In this document: one piece after another, positions 28,719 to 37,984 of the stretch
How positions within the stretch are numbered: the stretch's first letter is position 1
Layout: each line of letters begins with the position of its first letter
Assembly (NCBI RefSeq): GCF_027563465.1
Contig: NZ_JAPFQA010000003.1
Location: 62,001 to 126,000 of the forward strand
Direction: 5' to 3'
DNA from: Mesorhizobium qingshengii
GTDB lineage: Bacteria > Pseudomonadota > Alphaproteobacteria > Rhizobiales > Rhizobiaceae
DNA length: 64,000 nucleotides
The notes under the pieces: model-generated
The model's database searches: none
What the model saw: only the letters and a program-made list of their open reading frames with translations
What the model was told of the DNA's origin: nothing
Made by a program: the position numbers and the translations under genes

Positions 28719-29513
28719 TCAGGTGTTGCTGGCGGTTCCCGCCGTCGGAAACTGCTTGGCGAATTCCTTCTCGTTGCCGGCGGCGAGCAGCTTGGCCTGC
28801 TCGATCCAGCGTTCGCGCGCGATGCGGCCGTCGAAGTTCATGACATCCTCGATCCGTTTGATGTCGGCGGCGGTCCAGGCGGCGATCTGGGCGAAGCTGG
28901 TGACACCCTGCGCCTTGAGCAGCTTCTCGTTGGCCGGGCCAATGCCGATCAACCGGCGTAGATTATCGGGCTTGCCGGATGCTGGCTTGGCTGTCGCCGT
29001 CGCCGCTTTCTTGGCGGCCGCCGCCTTTGGCGCGGCCGAACTCTTGGCTGCCGAGGCCGAGCCGGCGGGTTTGCTCGCCACGGATCTGGCCGGCGCCGTT
29101 GCCTTGGCCGCAGGCTTCGCCGCGGCCGGCTTTGGCGCCGGCGATTTTGCGGGGGTGGCCTTCGCGGCGGCCGGTTTGGCGGGTGCAGGCTTTGCGGGAG
29201 CGGATTTGGCCGCCGCGGATGTCGACATCAAAGCCGCGGGCGCCTGGCTGGCCGGCTTTGCCGCGCTGGTCCCGGCAGCAGGCGTTGCCTGCGCCTCGCG
29301 CAGCCGGCGCTCGAGATCGGCGCGGGTCTTGCCGCATGCATCCAGTTCGCCGGTCAGGCGGTCGCTGTCGGCGCGCAACTTGTCGCGCTCACTGCGTGTG
29401 CGGTCGAGGTCGCCGCGCACGCTGTCGAGCTCGCCGCGCAGACGTCCCCAGATGAACCAGCCAACCAACAAACCCACAAGGAACGCCAGGAGCATGTAGA
29501 AAAAAGTGCCCAT
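28719..29513 (-). CDS. Membrane-anchored protein with coiled coil, Ala-Lys-Pro linker and helix-hairpin-helix domain
   Basis: 264 residues. The N-terminus is a single membrane segment (FFYMLLAFLVGLLVGWFIWG, about 4-23), then a charged coiled coil (about 25-72), a roughly 110-residue linker of AKPAPAKPAAAK repeats, and a C-terminal domain (about 190-255) reading DNLRRLIGIGPANEKLLKAQGVTSF and IAAWTAADIKRIED. This is the helix-hairpin-helix-like domain often found at the end of rhizobial NADH dehydrogenase or L21-type proteins; here it is attached to a membrane anchor. The basic linker could bind DNA or acidic polymers near the membrane. Function unknown. The gene starts 375 bases downstream of the M3 peptidase gene. 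Confidence 0.8.
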   Translation of the reverse strand: MGTFFYMLLAFLVGLLVGWFIWGRLRGELDSVRGDLDRTRSERDKLRADSDRLTGELDACGKTRADLERRLREAQATPAAGTSAAKPASQAPAALMSTSAAAKSAPAKPAPAKPAAAKATPAKSPAPKPAAAKPAAKATAPARSVASKPAGSASAAKSSAAPKAAAAKKAATATAKPASGKPDNLRRLIGIGPANEKLLKAQGVTSFAQIAAWTAADIKRIEDVMNFDGRIARERWIEQAKLLAAGNEKEFAKQFPTAGTASNT

Positions 29514-29888
29514 TGTCTCTTTCTCCAGTCAGGTCCGTCTGCCGTGGCATGAGGCCATGACTTTCGGAAGGACTACTCGATGGTGGTTCCGCGGGTTCGC
29601 AGAACAGCCGGCTTCGATCGAGCTGTCGGCGATGGCTTTGCTTGCCCATGGCCAACGGCCGTTGTCGCGTTCGCCTGAGCGCCACGTCCGGCTGGGACTT
29701 CTCCTCGCCGATCCGCATGGGCTCCGGCTGAGCTTGGAGCGAAGCTACCATAGAGCTTGTGGAAAGCTATCGGAAAACTTCCGTGGAGAGTACTTCAAGA
29801 ACAGATATTCAGGCCAAGAATAGAGCTGTTACCCATATGCATTCCGGCTAAACTGCTTTGCGAACAGATGAGATCTACGGGACGCGTT
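29514..29888. other. 375-base gap without recognised gene
   Basis: Between the HhH membrane protein and the M3 peptidase. The plus-strand open frame at 29506-29823 has no family marks and a composition unlike the real genes around it. A possible promoter for the membrane protein lies here, but no clear hexamers were found. Confidence 0.5.
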
Positions 29889-31727
29889 TCATGCGTCGAG
29901 CGCTTCGAGCTCGTCGATCAGGCCGCTGATCACGCCCAACCCGATTTGCCAGAAGGCGGGATCGGCGGCGTTGAGGCCGAAGGGCGCCAGAAGCTCGGAA
30001 TGATGCTTGGTGCCGCCGGCGCGCAGCATCTCGAAATACTTGTCCTGGAAACCGCGCTCGGCGTTCTGGTAGACCGCGTAGAGCGAGTTCACCAGGCAGT
30101 CGCCGAACGCATAGGCATAGACGTAGAAGGGCGAATGGATGAAGTGCGGGATGTAGGTCCAGAACACCTCGTAGCCTTCGCGCAGCTTGATCGCCGGCCC
30201 GAGACTCTCAGCCTGCACTTCCAGCCAGAACTGGCCGAGCCTGTCGGAGGTCAGTTCCCCGTTCTTGCGCTCGGCATGCACCTTGCGCTCGAATTCGTAG
30301 AAGGCGATCTGGCGCACGACCGTGTTGATCATGTCCTCGACCTTCTGGGCGAGCATGGCCTTGCGCTCGCGCCTGTCGGAGGTCTGGTCGAGCAGCGAGC
30401 GGAAGGTCAGCATCTCGCCGAAGACCGACGCCGTTTCGGCCAGCGTCAGCGGCGTCGAGGCCATCAGCGCGCCCTGGCCGCCGGCCAGCACCTGATGCAC
30501 GCCATGGCCAAGCTCGTGCGCCAGCGTCATCACATCGCGCGGCTTGCCCATGTAGTTGAGCAGGACATAGGGATGCGCCGACGGCACGGTCGGATGCGCG
30601 AAGGCGCCGGGCGACTTGCCCGGCCGCACCGGCGCGTCGATCCAGTTGCGGTCGAAGAAGGTCCGCGCGATCTCGGCCATGTCGGGCGAAAAGCGTTGAT
30701 AGGCGGAAAGCACGGTGTTCCTGGCCTCGTCCCAGCCGATGATCGCCTGCGGCGTATCCGGCAACGGCGCGTTGCGGTCCCAGTGGTTCATCACCTCCAT
30801 GCCCAGCCAGCGTGCCTTCATCGCGTAGTAGCGGTGCGATAGGCGCGGATAGGCCTCGCGCACCGCCGTGGCGAGCGCATCGACCACGCCGCGCTCGACA
30901 CGGTTGGCGAGATGACGTGAATCGGCGATGTCCTCGAAGCCGCGCCAGCGGTCGGATATTTCCTTGTCCTTGGCCAGCGTGTTGGTGATCAGCGTGAAGG
31001 TGCGCAGACTCTTGCGGAAGGTCGCGGCCAACGCCTCGGAGGCCCGCCGGCGCACCTCGCCGTCGGCGTCCTGCAGGCGGTTGAGCGCCGGTTCCAGCGT
31101 CAGCTCCTCGCCATCGATGTCGAACCGAAGGTCGGTCATCGTCTCGTCGAACAGGCGGTTCCAGGCACCGCGTCCGGTGATCGATTTCTCGTGGAAAAGC
31201 TGTTCGACGCGATCCTCGAGCTGGTAGGGCTTGTCCTTGCGCAGGTCGAGCACCCATGGCCGGTAGTGGCCGAACGCGGGATCGGCGGCCAGCGCGCCTT
31301 CGATCGCCGCGTCGTCGATCAGGTTGAGTTCGAGCGTGAAGAACAGAAGGTGGGCGCTGGCGTCGGTCATCTTCTCCTGGACGTCGCCATAGAGCTTGGC
31401 GCGCTGCGGATCGGCGGTGTTTCCGGCATAGACCAGGCCCGCATAGGAGACGATGCGGCCGATCAGTTCCTCCAGCGCCTCGTAGGCGACAAGCGCCTCG
31501 CCCAGCCTGCCGGCGCCGCCGCGCCCGGCCTCGGCGGCCAGCGTGCCCTTCCAGCGGCTCTCGAAGCTGATTGCGTCAGTGGCGGCCCTGGCAACGTCGC
31601 GCTGCAGTTCCGGCGCCTCCATGCCGGCATAGAGATCGGCAAGGTTCCACTCCGGCAGGTCGCCAAGCTCGGCCGCGCCCTGACTGGACGTGGGCGCCGC
31701 AAGCTGACGACCGGAAACCATGCGCAT
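29889..31727 (-). CDS. pepF: Oligoendopeptidase F, peptidase family M3
   Basis: A 612-residue zinc metallopeptidase that degrades short peptides in the cytoplasm. The catalytic HExxH motif is in TLAHELGHGVHQV, near residue 400, with the third ligand Glu about 25 residues later in TLAETASVFGEML. The helical N-terminal M3 region is complete (PEWNLADLYAGM near residue 23). It matches the PepF/M3B size. The ATG at 31727 is preferred over the longer frame to 31778 because GGAAGG lies just upstream. It is divergent from the sigma-54 response regulator gene. Confidence 0.93.
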   Translation of the reverse strand: MRMVSGRQLAAPTSSQGAAELGDLPEWNLADLYAGMEAPELQRDVARAATDAISFESRWKGTLAAEAGRGGAGRLGEALVAYEALEELIGRIVSYAGLVYAGNTADPQRAKLYGDVQEKMTDASAHLLFFTLELNLIDDAAIEGALAADPAFGHYRPWVLDLRKDKPYQLEDRVEQLFHEKSITGRGAWNRLFDETMTDLRFDIDGEELTLEPALNRLQDADGEVRRRASEALAATFRKSLRTFTLITNTLAKDKEISDRWRGFEDIADSRHLANRVERGVVDALATAVREAYPRLSHRYYAMKARWLGMEVMNHWDRNAPLPDTPQAIIGWDEARNTVLSAYQRFSPDMAEIARTFFDRNWIDAPVRPGKSPGAFAHPTVPSAHPYVLLNYMGKPRDVMTLAHELGHGVHQVLAGGQGALMASTPLTLAETASVFGEMLTFRSLLDQTSDRRERKAMLAQKVEDMINTVVRQIAFYEFERKVHAERKNGELTSDRLGQFWLEVQAESLGPAIKLREGYEVFWTYIPHFIHSPFYVYAYAFGDCLVNSLYAVYQNAERGFQDKYFEMLRAGGTKHHSELLAPFGLNAADPAFWQIGLGVISGLIDELEALDA

Positions 31728-31824
31728 TGCCAACACCTTCCGTGACCAAGGTTCAAGGAGAAACGTGAAGCCGGTCAAATCCTAAGGAATTCGTTCACCG
31801 GGTTTTTTGAAACCTTATTTAGAA

Positions 31825-31849
31825 CCCTGTGCCAAGATGGTCCACAGGG
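31825..31849. repeat. 7-bp inverted repeat upstream of the response regulator
   Basis: CCCTGTG (31825-31831) and CACAGGG (31843-31849) with an 11-base spacer, 35 bases before the regulator start. A candidate operator, possibly autoregulatory. Confidence 0.4.
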
Positions 31850-31883
31850 CAAAATTCCTCGGGCGGGCATAGTCGTACCAGTC

Positions 31884-33425
31884 ATGACAGGTTCCATACT
31901 CATAGTCGATGACGATCCCGTGCAGCGCCGCCTGCTCGAGGCCGCCGTGACGCGGATCGGCCACACGGCAATTGTCGTCGACGGCGGCGCGGCCGCGCTC
32001 GATGTTCTCGATGGGCCCAGCGCCCGCGACGTCTCGGTGGTCATCCTCGATCTGGTCATGCCCGGTCTCGACGGCATCGGCGTGCTGAAGGCGATGCGCG
32101 AGCGCGACATAAATGTCCCAACGATCGTCCAGACCGCCCAGGGCGGCATCGAGACCGTGGTTTCGGCGATGCGCCACGGCGCCTTCGATTTCGTCGTCAA
32201 GCCAGCGTCTCCCGACAGGCTGCAGGCGTCGATCGGCAACGCGCTCAAGGTCGAGGCCGTCGAGGGCGAGGTCAAGCGCACGTCGCGCCGTCGCGGCGGC
32301 CTTCTGACCTTCAAGGACATGATCACCCACGGCCCGGCCATGGACAGGGTGATCCGCCTTGGCCAGAAGGCAGCGGCATCCAACATACCGATCCTGATCG
32401 AGGGCGAGTCGGGCGTCGGCAAGGAACTGGTGGCGCGCGCCATCCAGGGCAGCGGCGACCGCCGCTCGAAACCCTTCGTCACCGTCAATTGCGGCGCCAT
32501 TCCCGACAATCTGGTTGAATCGATCCTGTTCGGTCACGAGAAGGGCTCGTTCACCGGCGCCACCGACAAGCACACCGGCAAGTTCGTCGAGGCGCATTCG
32601 GGAACGCTGTTTCTCGACGAGATCGGCGACCTGCCGCTCGACGTGCAGGTCAAGCTCCTGCGCGCCGTGCAGGATGGCGAGGTCGATCCGGTCGGCGGCC
32701 GCTCGACCGTCAGGGTCGACATCAGGCTGATTTCGGCGACGCACCGCAACCTGCTGCAACAGGTCAAGGACGGCAAGTTCCGCGAGGATCTTTTCTACCG
32801 GCTGAACGTCTACCCGATCTTCGTGCCGCCGCTGCGCGACCGTCGCGACGACATTCCCTATCTGGTCGCGCATTTCATGCAGAAGGTGGCGCCGGCCGAC
32901 CCGCGTCATCGCCTGCAAGGCATCTCGGCCGCGGCGCTCGCCGTGCTGCAGGCCTATGACTGGCCCGGAAACATCCGGCAGCTCGAAAATGCCGTCTTCC
33001 GGGCCTCGGTGCTTTGCGAAGGCGATGTGCTGACCACCGAGGACTTCCCGCAGATCCGGGCGCAGGTGGAAGGCACCGTCAATCTCGATGCCGGTGGCGT
33101 CAGGCAGACGCCGTCCTTGCCCCTGGATATCCAGCAGCGCGACGAGCAAGCCTTGCCTGGCGAGGCCGCCTCGATGACCGAGTTCGATCCGCCGGCCAGG
33201 CTTCAGTCCCGCTTCGGCACGTTGCGGGCGCTCGACGAGCGCGGCAATGTGCGTGCGCTGGCCGACGTCGAACTCGAGATGATCAAGCTCGCCATCGACC
33301 ACTACAACGGCCAGATGAGCGAAGTCGCCCGCCGGCTCGGCATCGGCCGCTCGACGCTTTACCGCAAGCTCAAGGAATACGGCATCGACCCGGAAACCGG
33401 CCGCGTCGAACGTCTCGCTTCCTAG
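31884..33425 (+). CDS. Sigma-54-dependent response regulator (NtrC family)
   Basis: 513 residues. The receiver domain (about 3-120) has the acidic pair D10/D11, the phosphoacceptor Asp56 (VILDLVMPG) and a conserved Lys in FVVKPAS. The AAA+ domain (about 145-375) has Walker A GESGVGKE, the sigma-54 contact loop GSFTGA (Ser in place of the usual Ala), Walker B TLFLDEIGDL and the arginine finger region. A Fis-type helix-turn-helix lies at the end (SEVARRLGIGRSTLYRKLKEYG). A spacer of about 90 residues separates AAA+ and HTH. It should activate RpoN promoters upon phosphorylation; no histidine kinase is adjacent, so the signal is unknown. The start has weak ribosome-site support. Confidence 0.94.
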   Translation: MTGSILIVDDDPVQRRLLEAAVTRIGHTAIVVDGGAAALDVLDGPSARDVSVVILDLVMPGLDGIGVLKAMRERDINVPTIVQTAQGGIETVVSAMRHGAFDFVVKPASPDRLQASIGNALKVEAVEGEVKRTSRRRGGLLTFKDMITHGPAMDRVIRLGQKAAASNIPILIEGESGVGKELVARAIQGSGDRRSKPFVTVNCGAIPDNLVESILFGHEKGSFTGATDKHTGKFVEAHSGTLFLDEIGDLPLDVQVKLLRAVQDGEVDPVGGRSTVRVDIRLISATHRNLLQQVKDGKFREDLFYRLNVYPIFVPPLRDRRDDIPYLVAHFMQKVAPADPRHRLQGISAAALAVLQAYDWPGNIRQLENAVFRASVLCEGDVLTTEDFPQIRAQVEGTVNLDAGGVRQTPSLPLDIQQRDEQALPGEAASMTEFDPPARLQSRFGTLRALDERGNVRALADVELEMIKLAIDHYNGQMSEVARRLGIGRSTLYRKLKEYGIDPETGRVERLAS

Positions 33426-33472
33426 CCAGCTTCCTTTCAGATCGAATCTGGATTTTCCGTCTGTTTGCCCGT

Positions 33473-33512
33473 GCGTGACCTTGTCCGAAAACCTGGATCA
33501 TGCCCCTCACGC
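33473..33512. repeat. REP-like palindromic element (degenerate)
   Basis: GCGTGA (33473-33478) and TCACGC (33507-33512) bracket TTGTCCGAAAACC, a core seen with variation in the element at 53177-53225. It is in the 450-base gap between the response regulator and the DUF882 gene. The rest of the gap (33513-33760) shows no gene; AT-rich promoter-like sequence lies at 33710-33760. Confidence 0.55.
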
Positions 33513-33764
33513 AAGGCCGGGACCAGCTTGTAATGCCAGAACAGGCCCGGTATCGGGTTTTGGCGGGAATGCGGAGGGCCAATGGACAGGCCTGTTCACG
33601 CATTAAGGCTAACGGTAACAGATCGTGTTTCGTGCGAGGGCGGAAACATGATCTAAACCAGCGGTTTACCAAGAAACCCTGTGAACAATTTTTGACGGGA
33701 TATCGCCATGGTGTTACCGCATTTCGGCTTCAATAAGCGATGATTAACCATTAGGATCGATATT

Positions 33765-33787
33765 CGGATGTGATAACGACACATCCG
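33765..33787. promoter_or_regulatory. 8-bp perfect inverted repeat upstream of the DUF882 gene
   Basis: CGGATGTG (33765-33772) and CACATCCG (33780-33787) with a seven-base AT-rich spacer. It ends one base before a possible TTG start at 33789; if it is an operator or promoter element, the GTG at 33876 is the better start. Confidence 0.5.
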
Positions 33788-33875
33788 TTTGGGCAAATCC
33801 GGGGACAAACGGCAGCCTGCAAGGCCTTTTGATTTGAACAGAATCGAACGACACACAGACGGGCGGCATCATCAC

Positions 33876-35705
33876 GTGAGCGTCTGGCCGAAGTGGCTGG
33901 CGGCGTTGATTGTCGCATTTGGTTTTGTTGCCGCTGCTGCGACGGGCGCCAGCGCCGAAACACGTTCGCTGAAGCTCTACCACCTCCACACGCATGAGAA
34001 GGCCGAGATCGTCTACAAGCGCAATGGCCGCTACGATCCGGAGGGCCTGAGGAAGATCAACATCATTCTGCGCGACTGGCGTCGCAACGAGCCGACCAAG
34101 ATGGATCCGCGCCTGCTGGACCTGGTCTGGGAAGCCTATCGGGAAAGCGGCTCCTCGGACTACATCCAGGTCGTCTGCGGCTATCGCTCGCCGTCGACGA
34201 ACTCGATGCTGCGCAGCCGCAGCAAGGGTGTCGCCGAAAAGAGCCAGCATATGCTTGGCAAGGCGATGGACTTCTACATTCCCGGCGTGCCGCTGAAGAA
34301 GCTGCGCAACATCGGTCTCAGGATGCAGGGCGGCGGCGTCGGCTACTACCCGACATCCGGTTCACCGTTCGTCCATATGGATGTCGGCAACGTGCGCCAC
34401 TGGCCCGGCATCAGCCGCCAGGAACTGGTCAGCCTGTTCCCCAACGGCAAGACGCTGCATGTGCCGAGCGATGGCAGGCCTCTGCCCGGCTACGAGCAGG
34501 CGCTTGCCTCCTACAAGGCGCGCAGGGGTTCTGGCGCTCCGGCCATCGAGATGGCCAGCGCTGGTGGCAGCGGCAAGAAGTCGGGCGGGTTCCTGTCGGC
34601 TTTCTTTGGCGGCGGCGGCGACGACGAGGCTGACGACAGCGCCGATGTCGTGACCGCGTCGGCTGCGCCTCCGCCCAAGGCCAGAAACCTGAAGCCGGCG
34701 GTGAGCGCCAAGACCAGCAACCTGCCGGGCATCGCCATCGTGGCGCCCGAGAACGCGCAGCGCGCCGAAATTCCGCAGGTCGCCGAAGAGCAGGCTCAGG
34801 AACCGGAAAAAGATACGCCGGAGACGATCATCGCGGCGCTGCCTGCCCGCGAGATTCCGCTGCCCGATTTCGCGCCGCGGCCGAAGGCCGACATTGGCGC
34901 TCAGCCGCCTGAGACCGTGCCGTTCGGCACGGCGGATGCGACGGCCACCACCGAACAGGCCGTGGCGACCGCGCAGGCGCCGGCCAGTGTTCCTTTCGGC
35001 ACCGCCGATGCATCGGCTTCCGCCGACCCCGCACAGGTTGCCGTCAACAACATACCGTTGCCGACATGGCGTCCCGAGCGCACGCTGCCGGCAGCCTTGG
35101 CTCCGCCGCCCAGCAAGGATGTGCTGATGGCGCTGGCCAATACGGCTGAGCAAGGCGCGACCGCGACCGACGCGTTCTCGGTGCTGCCGTCGGCACGGCC
35201 CGAGACGACCAAGCCGGATGCGGTAAAGGCCGTGCTCGACGAGGCCAACGCCCAGGTCGGCGAGGCGGCTGACGATTACCAGGTCGCTTCCTTGCCCGAG
35301 CCGCGTTCGGCCTTCAACGATCCATCGGGCGCCGATGCCGCATCGCCGCGCGAGGCCGTGGCCGCCCGCCCGGCAGGCTCCGACCCGGTCGCCGCGATCG
35401 GCGCCGGCGTGAAGACGACGCGCAAGGAATCGAGGGCCACCGCCCGCGACCTGAAACCAGGCCCCAGGGCCATGGTGGTTGCCGCCGCGCCGCAGGCCGC
35501 TCGCTGGGCGCTGACCAGTGGCGACAATGTCGCCACCGTTTCGAGCGCGACGACGGCGCCGGGCTATGCCTACAATATCGTGCACACGCCGCCGAGCGAG
35601 GTTTACACGGCCGGCTTCCAGCCGGGCAACCAGATGGCCGATGCCAACCGCTTCACCGGCAATGCCGTCAAGTTCCTGTCCGTCGCCCGCTTCCAGACCA
35701 AGTAA
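33876..35705 (+). CDS. DUF882 (YcbK/peptidase M15-like) exported protein with long variable tail
   Basis: 609 residues from the GTG at 33876; the frame is open to a TTG at 33789. A signal peptide follows (KWLAALIVAFGFVAAAATGASA). The DUF882/M15 domain (about 30-185) has the zinc-site pattern of DD-peptidase-like proteins: GYRSPSTNSMLRSRSKGVAEKS, HMLGKAMDFYIPG and FVHMDVGNVRHWPG. A long low-complexity tail (about 215-600) contains acidic and Pro/Ala stretches and two copies of VPFGTADA. Such proteins act on peptide cross-links or bind them in the periplasm. A terminator follows. E. coli MepK (YcbK) is the closest characterised type, but it lacks the tail. Confidence 0.85.
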   Translation: MSVWPKWLAALIVAFGFVAAAATGASAETRSLKLYHLHTHEKAEIVYKRNGRYDPEGLRKINIILRDWRRNEPTKMDPRLLDLVWEAYRESGSSDYIQVVCGYRSPSTNSMLRSRSKGVAEKSQHMLGKAMDFYIPGVPLKKLRNIGLRMQGGGVGYYPTSGSPFVHMDVGNVRHWPGISRQELVSLFPNGKTLHVPSDGRPLPGYEQALASYKARRGSGAPAIEMASAGGSGKKSGGFLSAFFGGGGDDEADDSADVVTASAAPPPKARNLKPAVSAKTSNLPGIAIVAPENAQRAEIPQVAEEQAQEPEKDTPETIIAALPAREIPLPDFAPRPKADIGAQPPETVPFGTADATATTEQAVATAQAPASVPFGTADASASADPAQVAVNNIPLPTWRPERTLPAALAPPPSKDVLMALANTAEQGATATDAFSVLPSARPETTKPDAVKAVLDEANAQVGEAADDYQVASLPEPRSAFNDPSGADAASPREAVAARPAGSDPVAAIGAGVKTTRKESRATARDLKPGPRAMVVAAAPQAARWALTSGDNVATVSSATTAPGYAYNIVHTPPSEVYTAGFQPGNQMADANRFTGNAVKFLSVARFQTK

Positions 35706-35723
35706 CGGACCAAGCAATCAACA

Positions 35724-35754
35724 AAGCCGCGCCGGGCAACCTGCGCGGCTTTTT
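35724..35754 (+). terminator. Rho-independent terminator after the DUF882 gene
   Basis: AGCCGCGC (35725-35732), a ten-base loop, GCGCGGCT (35743-35750) and TTTTT. Confidence 0.9.
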
Positions 35755-36118
35755 GTTGCGCGGCCAGACGCGGGTCGCACCGCCCCCCGTAAGTCCGATC
35801 AGTCTGGCATTGCAGTGAGCGTGGAACTGCTCGCCAATTCAACAGGTTCTCCCAAGTTCATTCAAACCCGGATATCCGTGAAGAGCATTCCATTGGCATC
35901 GGTCACTGCGTTGGCAGCCGCTTCGGCGCCATCGCTCCAGCGCGGGCCGCTGCCCTGATCGTCAAGACCAACGACCACATGCATGGGATGAAGAAGGGAC
36001 CAAGGTGGTCACGCATTGGTGGCATCACCGCAAGGTGGTCGAGAAGGTCAGGGTCGGCAATCAAGCGGCCTGAAGCCGATCCAGCAAAGCCCGGTCTTTC
36101 ATGCCGTGCGGAAATGTC
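35755..36118. other. 364-base gap, possible coding relic
   Basis: No intact gene. On the plus strand a frame of about 40 codons ends with TGA at 36071-36073 and reads ...HAWDEEGTKVVTHWWHHRK...; it has no good start. It may be the remnant of a small gene. Nothing else was recognised. Confidence 0.4.
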
Positions 36119-36757
36119 TTACTTCGCGAGCTTGCTGGCCGCGCGCGCCAAGGCTTCGATCTCGTCCCACTTGCCTGCCTTGACCAGGTCGTCTGGCGCC
36201 ACCCAGGAGCCGCCGACGCAGACGACGTTCGGCAGGCTGAGATAATCGGCCGCGTTCCTGCCGGTGATGCCGCCCGTCGGGCAGAACTTCACATCGGCGA
36301 GCGGCGAGGCGAAGGCCTTCAGCGAGGCGATGCCACCCGACTGTTCGGCCGGGAAGAACTTGAGAAAGCGCAAACCCGCCTCGCGCGCGGCCATGATCTC
36401 GCCGGGCGTGATGGCGCCGGGCAACAGCGGAACCTCGCTGTCAGCGGCCGCGGCCAGAAGCTCGCGGGTGATGCCGGGGCTGACGATGAATCGCGAGCCC
36501 GCGGCGGCGGCCTCGTCGAACTGGCGGGCATCGAGAATGGTGCCGGCACCGACAATTGCTTCCTCGACCTCGGCTGCCACCCGACGGATCGCTTCCAGCG
36601 CATCGGCGGTTCTGAGCGTGATCTCGATTGCCGGCAGGCCGCCGCGTGCCAGAGCGCGCGCCAGCGGTACCGCGTCAGCGACATTGGTGATCTTCAGCAC
36701 TGGAATGACCGGTTGGCCGTTGAGGAGTGACAGGAGCTTTTCGGTCTTGCTGGGCAC
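36119..36757 (-). CDS. eda: 2-keto-3-deoxy-6-phosphogluconate aldolase (KDPG aldolase)
   Basis: 212 residues. It splits KDPG into pyruvate and glyceraldehyde-3-phosphate, the last step of the Entner-Doudoroff pathway, and can act on 4-hydroxy-2-oxoglutarate. Lys133 (FLKFFPAEQ) forms the Schiff base and Glu45 (AIEITLR) is the catalytic acid-base; the phosphate loop CPTGGITG is present. The start is the GTG at 36757, set by AAGGAGAG six bases upstream; the frame runs on to a TTG at 36781. It is divergent from trhO and stands alone; the rest of the pathway is not in this window. Confidence 0.94.
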   Translation of the reverse strand: MPSKTEKLLSLLNGQPVIPVLKITNVADAVPLARALARGGLPAIEITLRTADALEAIRRVAAEVEEAIVGAGTILDARQFDEAAAAGSRFIVSPGITRELLAAAADSEVPLLPGAITPGEIMAAREAGLRFLKFFPAEQSGGIASLKAFASPLADVKFCPTGGITGRNAADYLSLPNVVCVGGSWVAPDDLVKAGKWDEIEALARAASKLAK

Positions 36758-36934
36758 TTCGTCTCTCCTTGAGCTGGACAATTCAACCGATTAGCAGAAG
36801 GTCGTTTTCCTGTCCACGAAACCAGCCGTGTCGCGATGTCACGCAGTCGCGATCAGTCAGATGTTCTCTCCATGAAGGAAGGATCTCCGGCTCTGCCTTG
36901 AATCGGCTTGCATGAGCGTTTAGTGGCTTCGGCA

Positions 36935-37861
36935 ATGACTTCGTCCACGCCTCAACCTTTTCGCGTTGCCGCACTCTACCGGTTCGCCCGGCTCGACGCC
37001 TTCGAGGAATTGCGCGCGCCGCTCGCTGCCTTCTGCTGCGGGCGCGGCATCAAGGGTACCTTGCTGCTGGCGCGTGAGGGCGTCAACGGCACCGTCGCCG
37101 GCAGCGAGGCCGACATCGCCGCCCTGGTCGCCCATCTCGAAGCCCTCGAAGGACTGGCCGGCCTCGAGGTCAAGTACAGCGCAGCCGCGGAAATGCCGTT
37201 CCACCGCATGAAGGTGCGGCTGAAGCGCGAGATCGTCACCATGGGCGTCGGGGATATCGACCCGACGACAAGCGCCGGCACTTATGTCGCGCCGGCCGAC
37301 TGGAACGCGCTGATTTCCGAGCCCGACACGATCGTCATCGACACCCGCAATGCCTACGAAGTGTCGATCGGAACCTTCAAGGGGGCGGTCGATCCGGCAA
37401 CGGCGAGCTTTCGCGAGTTTCCGGCCTGGGTTGAAGCGCACCGGACAGAGCTCGAAGGCCGCAAGGTCGCGATGTTCTGCACCGGAGGCATACGCTGCGA
37501 GAAAGCGACCGCTTACGTGAAGTCGCTCGGCTTCGAGGACGTGTTCCACCTCAAGGGCGGCATCCTCAAATACCTCGAGGATGTTCCGCCCGAACAGAGC
37601 CTGTGGCAAGGCGAGTGCTTCGTCTTCGACGAGCGGGTTTCGGTGTCGCACGGCCTCGCCGAGGGCGAGGCCGAACTGTGTCGCGCCTGTCGCCATCCGC
37701 TGACGCCGAGCGAACGGTTGTCGCCTGAATTTGCCGCCGGCGTCTCGTGCCCGCAGTGCTTCGACGCCCGTTCGGACGAGGACCGCCAGCGCTATGCCGA
37801 GCGCCAGCGTCAGGTCGAACTGGCGCAGGCACGGGGCAGGGGTCCGCATATCGGATCTTAG
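36935..37861 (+). CDS. trhO: tRNA uridine(34) hydroxylase, rhodanese-fold
   Basis: A 308-residue TrhO (YceA-type) enzyme that makes 5-hydroxyuridine at the wobble position of tRNA using oxygen. The N-terminal ferredoxin-like domain carries [14 protein letters not shown]. The rhodanese domain (about 125-220) has the active Cys182 in [14 protein letters not shown]-terminal tail has a zinc-ribbon-like CRAC...CPQC pattern. The ATG at 36935 is chosen by homology of the start; a TTG-initiated form would begin at 36908. A ribosome site is not obvious. Its neighbour is the DUF533 gene, 120 bases on. Confidence 0.92.
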   Translation: MTSSTPQPFRVAALYRFARLDAFEELRAPLAAFCCGRGIKGTLLLAREGVNGTVAGSEADIAALVAHLEALEGLAGLEVKYSAAAEMPFHRMKVRLKREIVTMGVGDIDPTTSAGTYVAPADWNALISEPDTIVIDTRNAYEVSIGTFKGAVDPATASFREFPAWVEAHRTELEGRKVAMFCTGGIRCEKATAYVKSLGFEDVFHLKGGILKYLEDVPPEQSLWQGECFVFDERVSVSHGLAEGEAELCRACRHPLTPSERLSPEFAAGVSCPQCFDARSDEDRQRYAERQRQVELAQARGRGPHIGS

Positions 37862-37984
37862 GTCCGTGCTGGTTTCGACGGCTGCGGCAAAGCGACGGTT
37901 TGTCATTGTAATGCAAAGATCCGGGCCCTACGTCTTCGACGTTCGAAACCTGCCCGTTCGGCCGGGCAAATCCTGGAGGCATTG

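Noticed and set aside
28960..29220. Ala-Lys-Pro repeats in the HhH membrane protein as a possible DNA tandem repeat or CRISPR
   Set aside because: Units are degenerate and in frame; they are a coding linker, with no spacers of regular length.
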